From Eutreptiella sp. 'Long Island Sound 2002' (lineage: Eukaryota > Euglenozoa > Euglenophyceae > Eutreptiales > Eutreptiaceae): DNA of 64,000 nucleotides. The position numbers were made by a program, and so were the translations under genes. Each line of letters begins with the position of its first letter. Position 1 is the first letter of the stretch. This document shows positions 9,631-21,320 of the stretch, one piece after another. The notes under the pieces are model-generated. The model searched no databases. It was not told where the DNA came from and was given only the letters and a program-made list of their open reading frames with translations. The stretch lies in NCBI GenBank assembly GCA_964036045.1, contig OZ038384.1, forward strand, positions 53,396,385 to 53,460,384. Reading direction: 5' to 3'.

Positions 9631-11590
9631 TCATCCCCCCAACCAGACAGGAAGGGGGACCGTGCACGGTCGCACCGCCTTGTCGCGGTCCGCAATAGCC
9701 CCCCACGCTGCCCATTGCGGCGAGCTCACCCACAGGCGCTCTTTTGCCGCCGCCTCGATCACTGCTGCCCTGCCCCCCCTCCCGTCCCATGCTCGGCTGA
9801 TGGAGTCCGCTGGATTTAGTGCGGACTGTACCCAGCAGAGGGTCAGCTGCAGCCCCGTCCAGCGGAGGCGGTGGGCTATCCTCCGCAGTATGCGCTGCTG
9901 CTGGACCTTGCCTGCCCCCGCCCTCCCCCAAAGGAGCTGGGCCAGCGCCCCCATGTTGTCCCCCACGAGCACCAGGCGCCGCGCTCGTCGCGCCTGCGCA
10001 TCGTCCAGCGCCACCAGCGTCCCCCACAGCTCAGCCGCCTGCTGCGTGGTCACCCACGCGGGGCACAGCGACAGATCCGCTCCCCCCGGTCCCCAGGAGC
10101 CGACGCAGTAGGAGGGGTCATTCCCCGTGGTAAGGGCACACCTGGCCGCGTCCACAAACACGCGCACTGCTGGCCCCCCTGCGGTAGTGTCCGGCTCCCA
10201 GCCCCGGTAGCACTGGGCTATGGCTTCGCAGAGACCGCGCACCACTGCCGCCGGTGTGCGCCAGGCCCAGCGCGGGCCCCAGCGCAGCCATGACCGGGCA
10301 CCCGCCAGAAAGCACCCCCCCAGGTTCCCTGGGCGACCCAACCACCCTATCCTCCCTAGTAGCCGCCTCAGGGCGACATAGGTGTATGGCCTGAGGGCCA
10401 GCTTCACCCATGCCGCCACCACCGCCGCCACCGCCGCCACCGCCGGCGCCACCCTGCACCCTGCAAGGTCCACATCCTTGCCCATCCACCGCAAGGAGTG
10501 CTGCGGCGTGAAGACGGACTTCTCACTGATGAGGAAGCCCGCCTGTCGCAGGAGGCGTGCCGCACTGTCGGTGACAGAGGCCACCTCCCCCGGATCATAA
10601 CCGACGAAAAGGATGTCATCCAGGTACTGTACCACCACCACCCCCCCCTTCCCCAGGTCCCGCAGCAGGTCGGAAATAAGGGCCTGGACCAGCCCAGGCG
10701 CCTGGTGCCAGCCAAAAGGCACCCGCAGAAAAGCATACGTGTGCCCCTGGGCCGCCACGCGGATGGTGTTTGCCAGGGGGGGGGGGGAGCTCCACACTCC
10801 AATAGCAGTTAGCTATGTCCAGCTTGGTGCCCCACAGCCCCCCCCCCCCCTGCCCCACCCACCCTTCCCCCCAGGTCCCTGAGGAGGATGGCCAGGCCCT
10901 CCAGCGACGGCAGCTTGAAGGGGCGGGCCTTGTACTTGCATCCCCGGTTGAACATTTTCATGTTCACAATCAGGGCGCATTTGCGCTCTGATTTCCACTT
11001 GATGAAAACCTCCGCATTCGCATCCCCCCCCACCACGCTGACCAGGCCCTGGGACGCGAGGGTGGAGAGGAGGGCTGCCACCCGTGGGCAGCAGGAGGGG
11101 GGGAGGGGATGGACACGCCCCCCCGCCCTGCCAAACTCGGGGTCAGCCCAGTCCTTCCAGACGTGCGGCGGGACTTGTACGCGCCCCGCGTCCCCCAGCC
11201 CACGCGCCGCGAGCTCCACAGTGACGCGCGACTGGTCGTTCAGGCGGGTCGAGGAGCCCCCATCGAGCGGGATCTCGCCCCCCGCCAGGAGGTGCACTGC
11301 CTCCTCCGCCAGCGCCAGGTCCGCGGCCGCTGCCCTCTCCTTCCACGCCGGGCGATCCACAGCCCACTTGATGGACTCCGCCCACCACGCCTGCAAGAGG
11401 GGCAGGACATTGTCAGCAGGGGCCTTCAGGCTGCGCCCCATGTGGCGCGCCGCCGCCTCCAGGTGGTCGTTCCAGTCGAGGCCGCACTTGGCGCACCGGG
11501 CAACTGCCAGCTGCATCCCCAGCCGCTCCGCTGCGCCGTCTCGCCGGCGCCCCGCCGGGTGCCTGGGTGCCTCTGGTGCTCGCCCTTGCT
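9631..11590 (-). pseudogene. Reverse transcriptase/RNase H of the YR retrotransposon
   Basis: The RT is legible across three minus-strand frames. The fingers region (KCALIVNMKMF) lies near 10980-10945, motif A (KLDIANCYWSVEL) near 10835-10797, motif B (VPFGWHQAPG) near 10735-10705, and motif C (YLDDILF, the catalytic Asp pair) near 10632-10612. RNase H follows with VFVDAA, QQAAELW, VGDNMGAL and NPADSISR, giving its Asp/Glu/Asp/Asp set, and stops at TGA 9631. Frame changes fall at the C-run near 10840-10851 and the G-run near 10778-10788. The breaks could be real or homopolymer miscounts. The N-terminal part overlaps the recombinase gene. The enzyme copies the element RNA into DNA. Confidence 0.8.
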
Positions 11591-13090
11591 GGCGTGACCC
11601 GGGGCACAGCCGCGGAACGGGGGGCTGCGGTTCGGCGGTCGGCCGCTCCATTTGTGGCCTGCTTGGCCCGGGGCTTTGGGGCGGGCTCAGCCCGCGGTGC
11701 CCGCGCTGCGGGTGCCGACCGGCCGCGGGCCACGGTTCGGTGCGCGTAGGCCTTGCGCTGGCCTTCGCGGGGGTGTCTGGCGGCCCTGCGTGCCACCGTG
11801 CCGGGCGACTCGTCACTGGAGGAGCCCAGTACGATGGTCTCCTGCATGTCGGAATCGCCACGCAGGCCGGTCCCTTGGCCGCCATGGTTCCCAGCGCGGA
11901 CATCGGGTGGGGCAGGGGCGGCGCCCGTCCCGTCGGGGCCGCGGGGCCCAAGCGTGCCGAGCGCCCAGAGCTGGTACGCGTGGACCGGCCGGATCTCGAC
12001 CCCAAATCCCGGCGTTGGCCAGGGCACATTGTCGGGCAGGAAGAACTCCCATCCAGGGGGCGCGCTGGCATACCTGTGCGCCTCCGCTTCGTTGTCCCAT
12101 CGGCCAGCCACCGCGATGCTGGCGACGGCGGCCCCGAACGCCCGCATGGCCGCAGCTCCTCCGCGTCTCCACGCGTGCCACCCCATGGATTCCCACCCCG
12201 TGGCAGCCAGCAAGCCATGGATCGCCGCTTGGAGGTCGAACGCGGCAGCCATAAGCGGCACTGACGCGGGCCTGCTGGACACCCACGGGTGGGCTGCCAT
12301 CGCCGCGCGCCATGCTTCGGGCCACGCTCCCAGCCGTACCGTGACCCAGTCGTCGTCCTTCTTGTCGTCGAAGAACCCCAGCACGCACCGCTTTCGCAAG
12401 TCCACGGGCCGTACGCTGGCTGCTTCACCCACCCTGAGGAGAGTGGCGAAGGAGATGACGGCAAGGCCCAGGCAGAACCAGTCGAGGGTGGTCCTGATGC
12501 TCCGGGCCATGAGCCGGAGGGTGACCAGCTCGGCCCATACTTGGGTGGGTCGTGGCGCGGCAGTGGTGGTGGCGGCACCTCGTGCCATGAGCCAGTGCAC
12601 GGGCCGCACCGTGGGTCGTATGCATCCCAGTTTCTCCGCCAGGCGAAGGGCTGATATGACGCCTCGTAGCGTCCCAGGCTGCTGGCCCATGGCGGCGCGT
12701 CGGACGAGGTACTGGGACAGCGCCCCCGCCGCGTCCAGCTCGGGCCAGTGCGCCGCGAATCGGCCCACATCCCTGAGGATTGCAGTCCACCGCTCCACGG
12801 TTCCAGGGGACCAGCGCCGGATGGCCAGCGCGAGGGGCTCCTCCATGTAGTTGCCCCACCATAGGCCGTCCACTGCCGACCCCGCGTATCGGAGGTCGAG
12901 TGCCCCGCCCCCTTCGTCATTGGCGCCCCCCTCGCCGGCGGACCCATCCCCGGCGCTGTCGCCAGGTTCTTCAGCAGCTGGCCGGCGCCGGGGCCGGCCC
13001 GGCCGGAAAGGGCGGGGGGGCCTGGGCAGGCGGCGCCGGGCACGGCCCGCCCACGGCCCAGTGGTTGCGGCCACACCGAAAACATGGGTA
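11413..13090 (-). CDS. Tyrosine recombinase (integrase) of the YR retrotransposon
   Basis: The minus-strand frame, open from 13503 to TGA at 11413, carries a core-binding segment (SPGTVERWTAILRDVGRFAAHW), then the catalytic domain: LLRVGEA (first Arg), GWHAWRRGG (His-x-x-Arg, near 12184-12158), AGRWD and RYASAP (candidate nucleophile Tyr). The enzyme would insert the circular DNA copy by site-specific recombination. The part before about 13090 overlaps gag in another frame and is probably not translated from this frame, so expression may need frameshifting or re-initiation. The C-terminal extension is Pro/Arg/Ala-rich and overlaps the start of the RT frame. Confidence 0.8.
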
Positions 13091-14134
13091 CGGGGGGGGT
13101 CCAGTCGCGTCATAGGTGCGGCCCGTGCTGTGCGCTGTGTACAGGCTCTGGCTACCCACGGTACTGAACCCCCCCCGGTACGAGCCCGCGACGGAACCGG
13201 CGACTGAGGGGGCCCGCCCCTGGGTACCACTGGCACAGTCCCTGGCCCAGTGTCCGTGCAAGCCACAGCGGAAGCATGCCCCAGGGGGGGCAGGGGCCGG
13301 GGCCTGCGCCTGTGCCGGCGCCTGAGTCTGGGTCTGCGCCTGGGTCTGCGCCTGGGTCTGACTCGGCGTAGGCTGCTGGGCCTGGTCGTACCACCCCTGT
13401 GGCGCTGGCCGCGCCGCCGCCCCAGCAGGGTGGGTGGGCGTAGGTTGGCAGTCCCTGTAGACCACTTTCCACACCGTTTCCACAACCGCATTGCCCCTCC
13501 CAACGGGGTCTTCCGCTTTGAGCCAGGTGCTCAAGGCCTGGACGAGCTCCTGCTGCCAGAGCCAGGGAAGTTGCCCCGCGGTTATCTTGGCTAGTTCTCC
13601 CTCGGATAGGGGTGGTACCTTTGGTAGCTGGAGCTCCCGGATGCGAGCCTCCAGCCGTCGTATCTCCGCCTGCTCCGGGGACTTCTGCGGCTCCCGCGGC
13701 TGGTCTGTCGGCGTCTCCTCTGCCTGCTCCCGGGCAGGCGGGCTGGGCTGCGGCACCGCCTTCCAAGCAGCCGCCTCGACGTCGAGCCGCAGGTCCGTGG
13801 ATCGCTCAAAGAGGGCCATGTATATGAGGGCCGTCGGGGCGTCCATCCCGCCGCCGGCCCACTCCACCGCTCGATCAACGCCCGCCACGGATAGGCCATC
13901 CTCCATCAGCCGCTCCTGGTACCGGGCAGCCATGATGCCGGCATCCGCACTGTCCAGGAACCCGTACGCGGTAGCCGCAGCGTGATCTCGCCACCGCTCC
14001 CAGCGTGCGTACTCGGGGGTCTTGACGGGGTCCAGGTCCATGTCGTCCCGGTTGAAAGCCAGCCTGGCCCGCTTTGCCCCCCGGCTCTCCCCACCAGCCG
14101 CGTCCGATGACCCATTCGATGTATCCCCCGGCAT
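12971..14134 (-). CDS. Gag protein with two zinc knuckles
   Basis: A 387-codon frame starting five bases inside the end of repeat A1. The N-terminal half is Asp/Arg-rich and helical. A coiled segment (EIRRLEARIREL) and a PPLSEGELAKITAGQ block follow, then a Gln/Thr/Ala-rich linker (about 13370-13290). Two zinc knuckles come next: CFRCGLHGHWARDC (CX2CX4HX4C) and CFRCGRNHWAVGGPC (CX2CX3HX6C). It would package element RNA. It ends in TGA at 12971. Confidence 0.85.
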   Translation of the reverse strand: MPGDTSNGSSDAAGGESRGAKRARLAFNRDDMDLDPVKTPEYARWERWRDHAAATAYGFLDSADAGIMAARYQERLMEDGLSVAGVDRAVEWAGGGMDAPTALIYMALFERSTDLRLDVEAAAWKAVPQPSPPAREQAEETPTDQPREPQKSPEQAEIRRLEARIRELQLPKVPPLSEGELAKITAGQLPWLWQQELVQALSTWLKAEDPVGRGNAVVETVWKVVYRDCQPTPTHPAGAAARPAPQGWYDQAQQPTPSQTQAQTQAQTQTQAPAQAQAPAPAPPGACFRCGLHGHWARDCASGTQGRAPSVAGSVAGSYRGGFSTVGSQSLYTAHSTGRTYDATGPPPYPCFRCGRNHWAVGGPCPAPPAQAPPPFPAGPAPAPASC

Positions 14135-14138
14135 GGTA

Positions 14139-14286
14139 GTAGTCCCCCCGAAAGCACAGTCAGAAGAAAAGCATCAACTGGGGAGCACAGGGGGGGGGGG
14201 GGCGGTCAGCCTCAGTCACTGCCACTGCCACTGCCACTGTACCCCCCCCCCTCCCAAAACCTCAGTTTTTATGGAAAACTTCGGTT
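14139..14286 (-). repeat. Split direct repeat A1 (terminal)
   Basis: The 5-prime terminal repeat of the YR retrotransposon, a 148-bp match to 9365-9512. The gag start codon lies just inside it. Confidence 0.85.
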
Positions 14287-14639
14287 GTCCAAATGTGATG
14301 TCTCCTCAGAGTGAGCCAAGTGGCTTTGGTATTTGTAGTGTTGGAGAGCATCATGTTGACATCTATGAGGCTGGAGCAAGGGCCTGGACAAGCACAGCAA
14401 ACAAAACACTATCCCCAAGTAGCAAATCACGCCAACCATATCAGACACACCACTTTTGGGATCAACCAAGAAATGGAATTACATGGTTCCAACAGTTGTG
14501 GAAACAGCCACCAGCGTTGTTTGGACAAGGATTGTTTGTTTGAAAAGTGGTTTGGGGCCAATCGCCACATGTTTACGCCCCTTTTGGTGGCTGATGTTCA
14601 CTTTTGTCCGAAACGGTCCGTTTTCGCGGATTTTCTACA
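14287..14639. other. Flank between YR retrotransposon and element E
   Basis: AT-richer unique sequence without a supported gene. The exact outer end of element E was not found here. Confidence 0.4.
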
Positions 14640-14830
14640 CCCCCCCGCCCCTCTTGCTAGAAGGGGGGTTCTAGCACCCTTTCCGCACCCTTTTTGCACC
14701 CTTTGTGCGCCCTTTGTGCACCCCCCTTTCTGCGCTAGAACCCCCTTTCTGCACCCTTTCTGCACACCCTTTGTGCGTTGGAACCCCCTTTCTGCACCCT
14801 TTCTGCGGAGGGGTTTCTGCGCCAAGGATT
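14640..14830. repeat. GCACCC/TAGAACCCCC short tandem repeats
   Basis: Imperfect tandem units of the form CTTTCTGCACCC, mixed with GGAACCCC, lie just downstream of the element E transposase. Related GCTGGAACCCC units occur at 16555-16685 and 22545-22700. Confidence 0.7.
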
Positions 14831-14878
14831 TTTGCAAGAAGGGCACCAAACACATCCACCAGGTTCCAATTTGGCTTC

Positions 14879-16531
14879 TCAAGCGTACACACAGTGCCTT
14901 TTTCTTCGGTCCCTTGTGGCCTCGCCAAGGGCAAGCCTTTGCCGGGCCGCTCGGTGTCGTAACCCCACGTCAAGGGTCTCCATGTTCAACACATGGGTGA
15001 GACCACGTCGTGAAATGCGTGGGCGGCGAAGGCACCGCCCACGCATGCTGTTTTTGACAGCAAGATTGAAAGGCTTATGCCTGTGTTCCGCAGGTATACT
15101 GCTGAACACATAAAGGTTACGATTCTTTTGGAGCACCGCTCCACAATGGGCCACTGTCCAGTGGACCCATGGGGTTCACTTCCAACCCAATCGGAGCCAT
15201 GCCTCACCTTTTTCTCGGCGGTGAGTCTTGGCCTCTTGCACTTGACCATTGGTCAATGGTGTCTTTTGCCTCCACAAGGCATATATGCTACGCATATTGC
15301 GCAGCAACACTTCAATTAGCGTCCACAAGAGGACACCACCAAACACGGTGTTAGGAAAATGGTTCCTGAGGCCATGTACAATTAGAACATGGTACCTGGG
15401 GTCTGTCAAGAACAACATAGAGGTGCTGATATCAAATTGCCCTGCCTTGGTGGTCCTTTGGAAAAGCGTGTCAGCAGGAGCCACATGCTTTACATCTGCT
15501 AAAAGGGTGGACCATATATCTGCAAACTCACTGGTGATTCGCCGCACTCCAACAACACCAACTGTCAAAGTGGTAATAGTTTCTGTGAGGCGCTTCTTGA
15601 AAGCATTGGTTACCCTACAACCTGCGTGTGCATAGTCTCCAATGCGAATACACACACTTCGAAGAAATGCCCCCCATTGAATTTTGTTTACCGTGCCCTC
15701 TATCGGCACCAACCCGTTGGCATCGGGGCAGCCCAACCAACACTGCCCCGCCCCGTTCGTCACCATCATTAGTTTCCCATCCCCGGTCAGTTTACATTGA
15801 AACTTTTTGGTTTCGTTTTTCACACGGAATGTACAACGTTCCTGTAGGTGGATGATTTGGGCATTTAGGCCCACATCCTCATCTAAAGCCTGTAGCCATG
15901 CGGCGTCATCGGGGCCATCCATGCACGCCCACATCACCCATTTATGGATGTCCCCCGCAGCAGAAAACCCTGAGGCCCAGCAGTTTACAAAAACATCGAT
16001 CTTAGTGACCGATGTGTGCCACAATGCCGTTGCATCGGGGCATATTAAAATCCAAATCTTCTCAGTTTCCACTTGAAGCTCCCCTTGGGTCTCGGCTATC
16101 TTCAACTGCGTGAAAACGAGGTCTTCTAGTGTTGTTGTCGCTGTGCACCGCCGCTCGATCATGGTGGGGCCATTGATAGCGTAGGTTGTGGTGGAGTATG
16201 GTGTTAACCTTGTGCGCGCTTCGGCAAGATCACGACACGTGCATTCACGCGGGAGGGCCAACATCTGCCGTATTGATAACTTCAATATCCTACCAGTGGC
16301 CCACAGTCCGATTGCGCGCACTACACGAGGGTCCTCATTGTCGTCGTGGCTGGCGAAACGGATGTACAATCCCCCACCACCCTCAACGACAATTGCCTCC
16401 GGATCCACTAAAAGTTCCCGCATGATGGTCTGTATGTGGTGCCGCCGCTCTGCTCGGGCCTTCCCCTTGATGGCCGTGTACGGCTTGAGCTGTGGTATGC
16501 TCCCCACAAGTGCAGCAACCGCCTTTTCCAT
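14879..16531 (-). pseudogene. Element E transposase (D-D-CxxC-HxxxxH-E type)
   Basis: From the ATG at 16531 the minus strand encodes about 450 residues to TGA at 15176, then continues in another frame to 14879. Landmarks: CPDATALWHTS (first Asp, near 16045), CKLTGDGKLM (second Asp, near 15780) and GQCWLGC, each aligning with SVDATSLWKAS, LTGDGKGM and CWLC in elements A and B. After the frame change near 15170 come VHWTVAH (HxxxxH) and FSSIPAEHRH, with the Glu exactly 20 residues after the second His. The CxxC and HxxxxH pairs probably bind zinc, as in RAG1/Transib and CMC-type transposases. Superfamily placement is inference. The enzyme would excise and insert the element. Confidence 0.75.
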
Positions 16532-16544
16532 GGTTTCTGTGACA

Positions 16545-16690
16545 AACGGGAAGGGTGTGACCGCTAGAACCCCTGCTGGAACCCCTTGCTGGAACCCCTT
16601 TCTGCGTTGGAACCCTTTGCTGGAACCCCTGCTGGAACCCCTTCCAGCGCTGGAACCCCCTTCCAACAGACCCTTCCAGCGGACCCTACA
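16545..16690. repeat. GCTGGAACCCCT short tandem repeat
   Basis: About ten imperfect copies of GCTGGAACCCC(T) lie between the two element E genes. They match the array at 22545-22700, upstream of the dioxygenase. They truncate the dioxygenase before its distal His. Confidence 0.75.
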
Positions 16691-16806
16691 TGTTCTCACG
16701 GCCGTCCATGGGGCAATCCAGATTCACAGGCATGAAGCAAGAGAGGGCTCGCTCCACCCCAACGGTTTGCAACTCCCGCGGCAGATCCCGATGCCATAGC
16801 TGTGTG
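16690..16806 (-). pseudogene. Element E dioxygenase, HRD-containing fragment
   Basis: Minus-strand TQLWHRDLPREL continues the dioxygenase interrupted at 21506. It aligns with QCWHRDINLSY in element C and supplies the iron-binding His-x-Asp (near 16800-16785), followed by a VNLDCPMDG segment like CHTPDDGCAG of element C. The reading is then lost in GGAACCCC repeats, so the distal His and Arg of the catalytic site are missing and the copy cannot be functional. Confidence 0.7.
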
Positions 16807-16984
16807 TACCTGCGGCTCACTTGGAAATGTGAAGTTGGGGCTCAATTGGGGTTAAAACAGCTCATTTGGGGCTAAGTGGTGTTTTTCAAGGGGTTTCATG
16901 TGAAAACTTGTGGCTTTCAAGGGTGGGTTGGGGTTTTGGAATGTCCCCAAAGGGATCCCAATCCCTAGTGCAAGAGGATTCGAC

Positions 16985-18087
16985 TGGGGTTTTTTTTTTC
17001 CACGGCTCAGTTGACTGAGCACCCCGACTGAGCCGTCACTGAGCCGTCACTGAGCCGGCTCACTTAGCTCTCACTCAGGAGTTTCTCCCCCTTTCCGCCC
17101 TCTCTTCCCACCCTTGCTGGCCCACACTTCACCCTTTTCACACCGACATCGGTCCGCAGCTCTCACCATGTCTTTTCTCCAAGAACTTGAGCGTGCATGC
17201 ACACATACATACTTGCATACATGTACCTGTGGCGACAAACAAACAAACATCCAAACACACACACTTCGTGAGGGACACAAATATACAAACACATACACAC
17301 ACATACACCCATACACACGTCCACACGCACGTGCACATGCACAAATTGACAACCACATTCATTCTTGTGTGCAATTATCTTGCGTGTACATAAACACATG
17401 GCCACATTGAACCATTTGAAGTGAAGGGCTAGGGAGAGATGGTTACGGGGTTGGGGTTCGGGGATATGAACCTAGCCATTTGCAAGGGTGTTCCTTGTTG
17501 CCTCATGAAAATGGCACCCACCCCACACACACACACACACACACCATTAAGCACAAGTAGGGCACAAAGGACATTGCTCGCTTTTGTGAGGGTCATCATA
17601 CAACCATCTTGACCTACACCATGACACACTCATTCCCCTCCCTCCTTATCCCCTCCCCTCCCCTTTTGCCATGCTGCGTCCCCCCGCTTACCCCATGCGA
17701 ACCCCTTCTCTTATCTTGCCTATCGCGTCCCCTTGCCCTGCCCTTGCCATGCCTTTCCTATTTGTGGGCCATGGCATCAAGTGCATGATGGTGGCGGCAA
17801 TGACGATGACCTTTGCAGGTATGTTGTGCTATTGTGTGTGTTCGTGTGTGAGTGTGTGTGCCCATGCGCATGTGCGCAAGTGTAGATGGTTTGTTCCCTC
17901 TTGGTTTCTCTCATTTAGTGTGTTTGTGTGTATGTTTGTGTGTGAGTCGGGGGGGCGGGGGGCTTGCTTGAATCCATGCGTGGGTGAAGGTGTCCTTGTG
18001 CGTCACTGTGAGTGTGTGACTGCATTCTTTGGTTTCTGGTTGCCTAGGTTTGTGTGTGTATGTGGATTCGTGAATGTGTGTACGTGC

Positions 18088-18124
<37 letters not shown>

Positions 18125-19110
18125 GCAGCTTTTGCAGCTGTTGTTTTGGATGCTGTTGTTGGTTTTGGTGTTGCGCGGCATAGGCTTTGATTGTGTGCGC
18201 ATAACATTGTGTTTGTAGCTGCAGATGCAGGTATGGTTGTGTTTGTGGTTGTGGCTGTGGTTTTGGACTTGCGTGCGGTTGTTGCTATGGCCATTGTGGT
18301 AGCTCTCGTTGTGGGTGTGGTTATGGTAGTGGCTGTGGTTGCGGCTTTGGGTGTGGGTGTGGGTGTGGGTGTGGGTGTGGGTGTGGGTGTGGGTGTGTTT
18401 CTGCAAGCTGTGTTGTGTGTGGATTTGGTTGTGGTTGTGTCAGTGTGTGTGGCCCTGGCTGTGGCGAAGGCTGCAGTTGCAGCTTTCACTGTGGCTGCAG
18501 CTGTTCTTTGGGTTCTGGCTGTAGCTCGGGGGGGGGGGGGGGGGGTTAAAAGACTGCAAAGAGGGGGGCTCAAATTACCATCCACCCCCTCCAAAAAAAA
18601 TCGCACCAAGTTTACAGTGACAGTGTACAGTGACAGTGTACAATGACAGTGTACAGTGAGAGCATACAGTGCGTGTAGAGTGACAGTGTAGAGTGCTAGT
18701 GTAGAGTCTTGGCCATTGTGGCGGACGTACTGTGTGGGGGGGACACATTCTATGAGACCTTGGGGAGTACAGTGTACAGTGTACAGTGTATAGTGTACAG
18801 TGTACAGTGTACAGTGACAATGTACAGTGACAGTGTATAGTGACAGTGTGCAGTGGCAGTGTGCAGTGTGCAGTGACATTTGTATCATTACAGTGTGCAG
18901 TGTACATTTGTAATGCACAGTGTGCAGTGTGCAGTGTGCAGTGTGCATTACAGTGTGCAGTGTGCAATACACAATGTGCAGTGTGCAATACACAGTGTGC
19001 AGTGTGCAGTGTGCAGTACACAGTGTGCAGTGCGCAGTGTACACTGCACACTACACACTGTGTAATGCACACTGCACACTGTGTCATGCACACTGCACAC
19101 CGTACAGTGC
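16985..19110 (+). repeat. Left arm of the fold-back palindrome
   Basis: Contains GAGCCGTCACT units at its outer end, then a unique segment, TG-rich microsatellites, a GGGTGT run near 18345-18400 and a CAGTGTACAGTG array (18610-19090). Confidence 0.75.
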
Positions 19111-19119
19111 AAGCGTTCG

Positions 19120-20099
19120 GGCGCTCAGTGAGTGCTCACTGAGCCGTTTGGCGCTCTCACTGAGCGCTCACTGCGCCGTTACGCGCGCTCACTGAGCGCG
19201 CCAAACAGCGCAGTGAGCGCTCACTGAGCGTGCCAAATGGCTCAGTGAGCGCTCACTCATGGTTCACTGTCACTGTACACTGTCACTGTACACTGTCCAT
19301 GTACACTGTCAATGTTGTCACTGTCTACTGTCACTGTACATGGTACACTGTATTCTGGCACTGTACGCTGTCACTGCACACTGCACACTGCCACTGCACA
19401 CTGTCACTATACACTGTCACTGTACATTGTCACTGTACACTGTACACTGTACACTGTACACTGTACTCCCCAAGGTCTCATAGAATGTATCCCCACACAC
19501 AGTACGTCCGCCACAACGGCCAAGACTCTACACTAGCACTCTACAATGTCACTCTACACGCACTGTATGCTCTCACTGTACACTGTCATTGTACACTGTC
19601 ACTGTCACTGTACACTGTCACTGTAAACTTGGTGCGATTTTTTTTGGAGGGGGTGGATGGTAATTTGAGCCCCCCTCTTTGCAGTCTTTTAACCCCCCCC
19701 CCCCCAGCTACAGCCAGAACCCAAAGAACAGCTGCAGCCACAGTGAAAGCTGCAACTGCAGCCTTCGCCACAGCCAGGGCCACACACACTGACACAACCA
19801 CAACCAAATCCACACACAACACAGCTTGCAGAAACACACCCACACCCATACCCACACCCACACCCACACCCACACCCACACCCACACCCAAAGCCACAGC
19901 CACAGCCACTACCATAACCACACCCACAACGAGAGGTACCACAATGGCCATAGCAACAACGCAAGCCCAGAACCACAGCCACAGCCACAAACACAACCAT
20001 ACCTGCGTCTGCAGCCACAAACACAATGTTATGCGCACACAATCAAAGCCTATGCCACACAACACCAAAACCAACAACAACATCCAAAACAACAGCTGC

Positions 20100-20134
<35 letters not shown>

Positions 20135-21320
20135 GTGTGTACACACATTCACGAATCCACATACACACACGAACCTAGGCAACCAGAAACCAAAGAATGC
20201 AGTCACACACTCACAAACACTCACGCACAAAGACACCTTCACCCACGCATCGATCCATGCAACCCCCCCCACACACACACAAGCAGACATACAAACACAC
20301 TAAATGAGAGAAACCAAGAACGAACAAACAATCTACACTTGCGCACATGCGCATTTGCACAACTACACACGCACACAAGCACGCACACACACACCCACAC
20401 ACATAATAGCACAACATACCTGCAAAGGTCATCGTCATTGCCGCCACCATCATGCATGTGATGCCACGGCCAAAAAATAGGAAAGGCGGGACAAGGGGAC
20501 GGGACAGGCAAGAGAACAGAAGGGCTACGCATGGGGTAAGCGGGGGGACGCAGCATGGCAAAAGGGGAGGGGAGGGGATAAGGAGGGAGGGGAATGAGTG
20601 TGTCATGGTGTAGGTCAAGATGGTTGTATGACGAACCTCACAAAAGCGAGCAATGTCCTTTGTGCCCTACTTGTGCTTAATGGTGTGTGTGTGTGTGTGT
20701 GGGGTGGGTGGGTGCCATTTTCATGAGGCAACAAGGAACACCCTTGCAAATGGCTAGGTTCATATCCCCGAACCCCAACCCCGTAACCATCTCTCCCTAG
20801 CCCTTCACTTCAAATGGTTCAATGTGGCCATGTGTTTATGTACACGCAAGATAATTGCACACAAGAATGAATGTGGTTGTCAATTTGTGCATGTGCACGT
20901 GCGTGTGGACGTGTGTATGGGTGTATGTGTGTGTATGTGTTTGGATATTTGTGTCCCTCACGAAGTGTGTGTGTTTGGATGTTTGTGTGTTTGTCACCAC
21001 GGGTACATGTATGCAAGTATGTATGTGTGCATGCACGCTCAAGTTCTTGGAGAAAAGACATGGTGAGAGCTGCGGACCGATGTCGGTGTGAAAAGGGTTA
21101 AGTGTGGGCCAGCAAGGGTGGGAAGAGAGGGCGGAAAGGGGGAGAAACTCCTGAGTGAGCCCTAAGTGAGCCCCAAATTAGCTCTCAGTGAGCACTCACT
21201 GAGCCATTTGGCGCGCTCAGTGAGAGCTAAGTGAGAGCTAAGTGAGAGGTAAGTGAGCCGGCTCAGTGACGGCTCAGTGACGGCTTAGTCGGGGTGCTCA
21301 GTCAACTGAGCCGTCGGCAA
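19120..21320 (-). repeat. Right arm of the fold-back palindrome
   Basis: Inverted copy of 16985-19110. The apex (19110-19260) contains several GAGTGAGCGCTCACTGAGC-type hairpins that can pair with each other. CACTGTACACTGTCACT repeats run from 19260 to 19480. Confidence 0.75.

Larger units (their letters stand above)
9191..14286 (-). mobile_element. YR retrotransposon (DIRS/PAT/Ngaro class) with split direct repeats
   Basis: A 5.1-kb element read on the minus strand: repeat A1 (14286-14139), gag, tyrosine recombinase, reverse transcriptase/RNase H, then repeat B1 (9613-9509), A2 (9512-9365) and B2 (9296-9191). The A1-ORFs-B1-A2-B2 arrangement is the hallmark of PAT- and Ngaro-type elements, which integrate through a circular intermediate using a tyrosine recombinase rather than a DDE integrase. 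Gene order with the recombinase overlapping the RT frame resembles DIRS-1-type elements. No methyltransferase domain was seen. A 68-bp spacer separates A2 from B2. The gag and recombinase frames are open; the RT is broken at two homopolymers. Confidence 0.85.

Noticed and set aside
10888-12850. Long plus-strand open frames over the YR retrotransposon
   Set aside because: They are opposite the well-supported recombinase and RT frames; GC-rich DNA leaves the complementary frames open.
9191-14286. LTR retrotransposon reading of the 148-bp direct repeats
   Set aside because: No DDE integrase or protease is present; a tyrosine recombinase and the second split repeat pair show YR-type ends.
17911-20303. 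Long Thr/His/Cys or Val/Trp-rich frames on both strands
   Set aside because: Produced by CA/TG, GGGTGT and GTACAGT repeats of the palindrome arms; no domain content.
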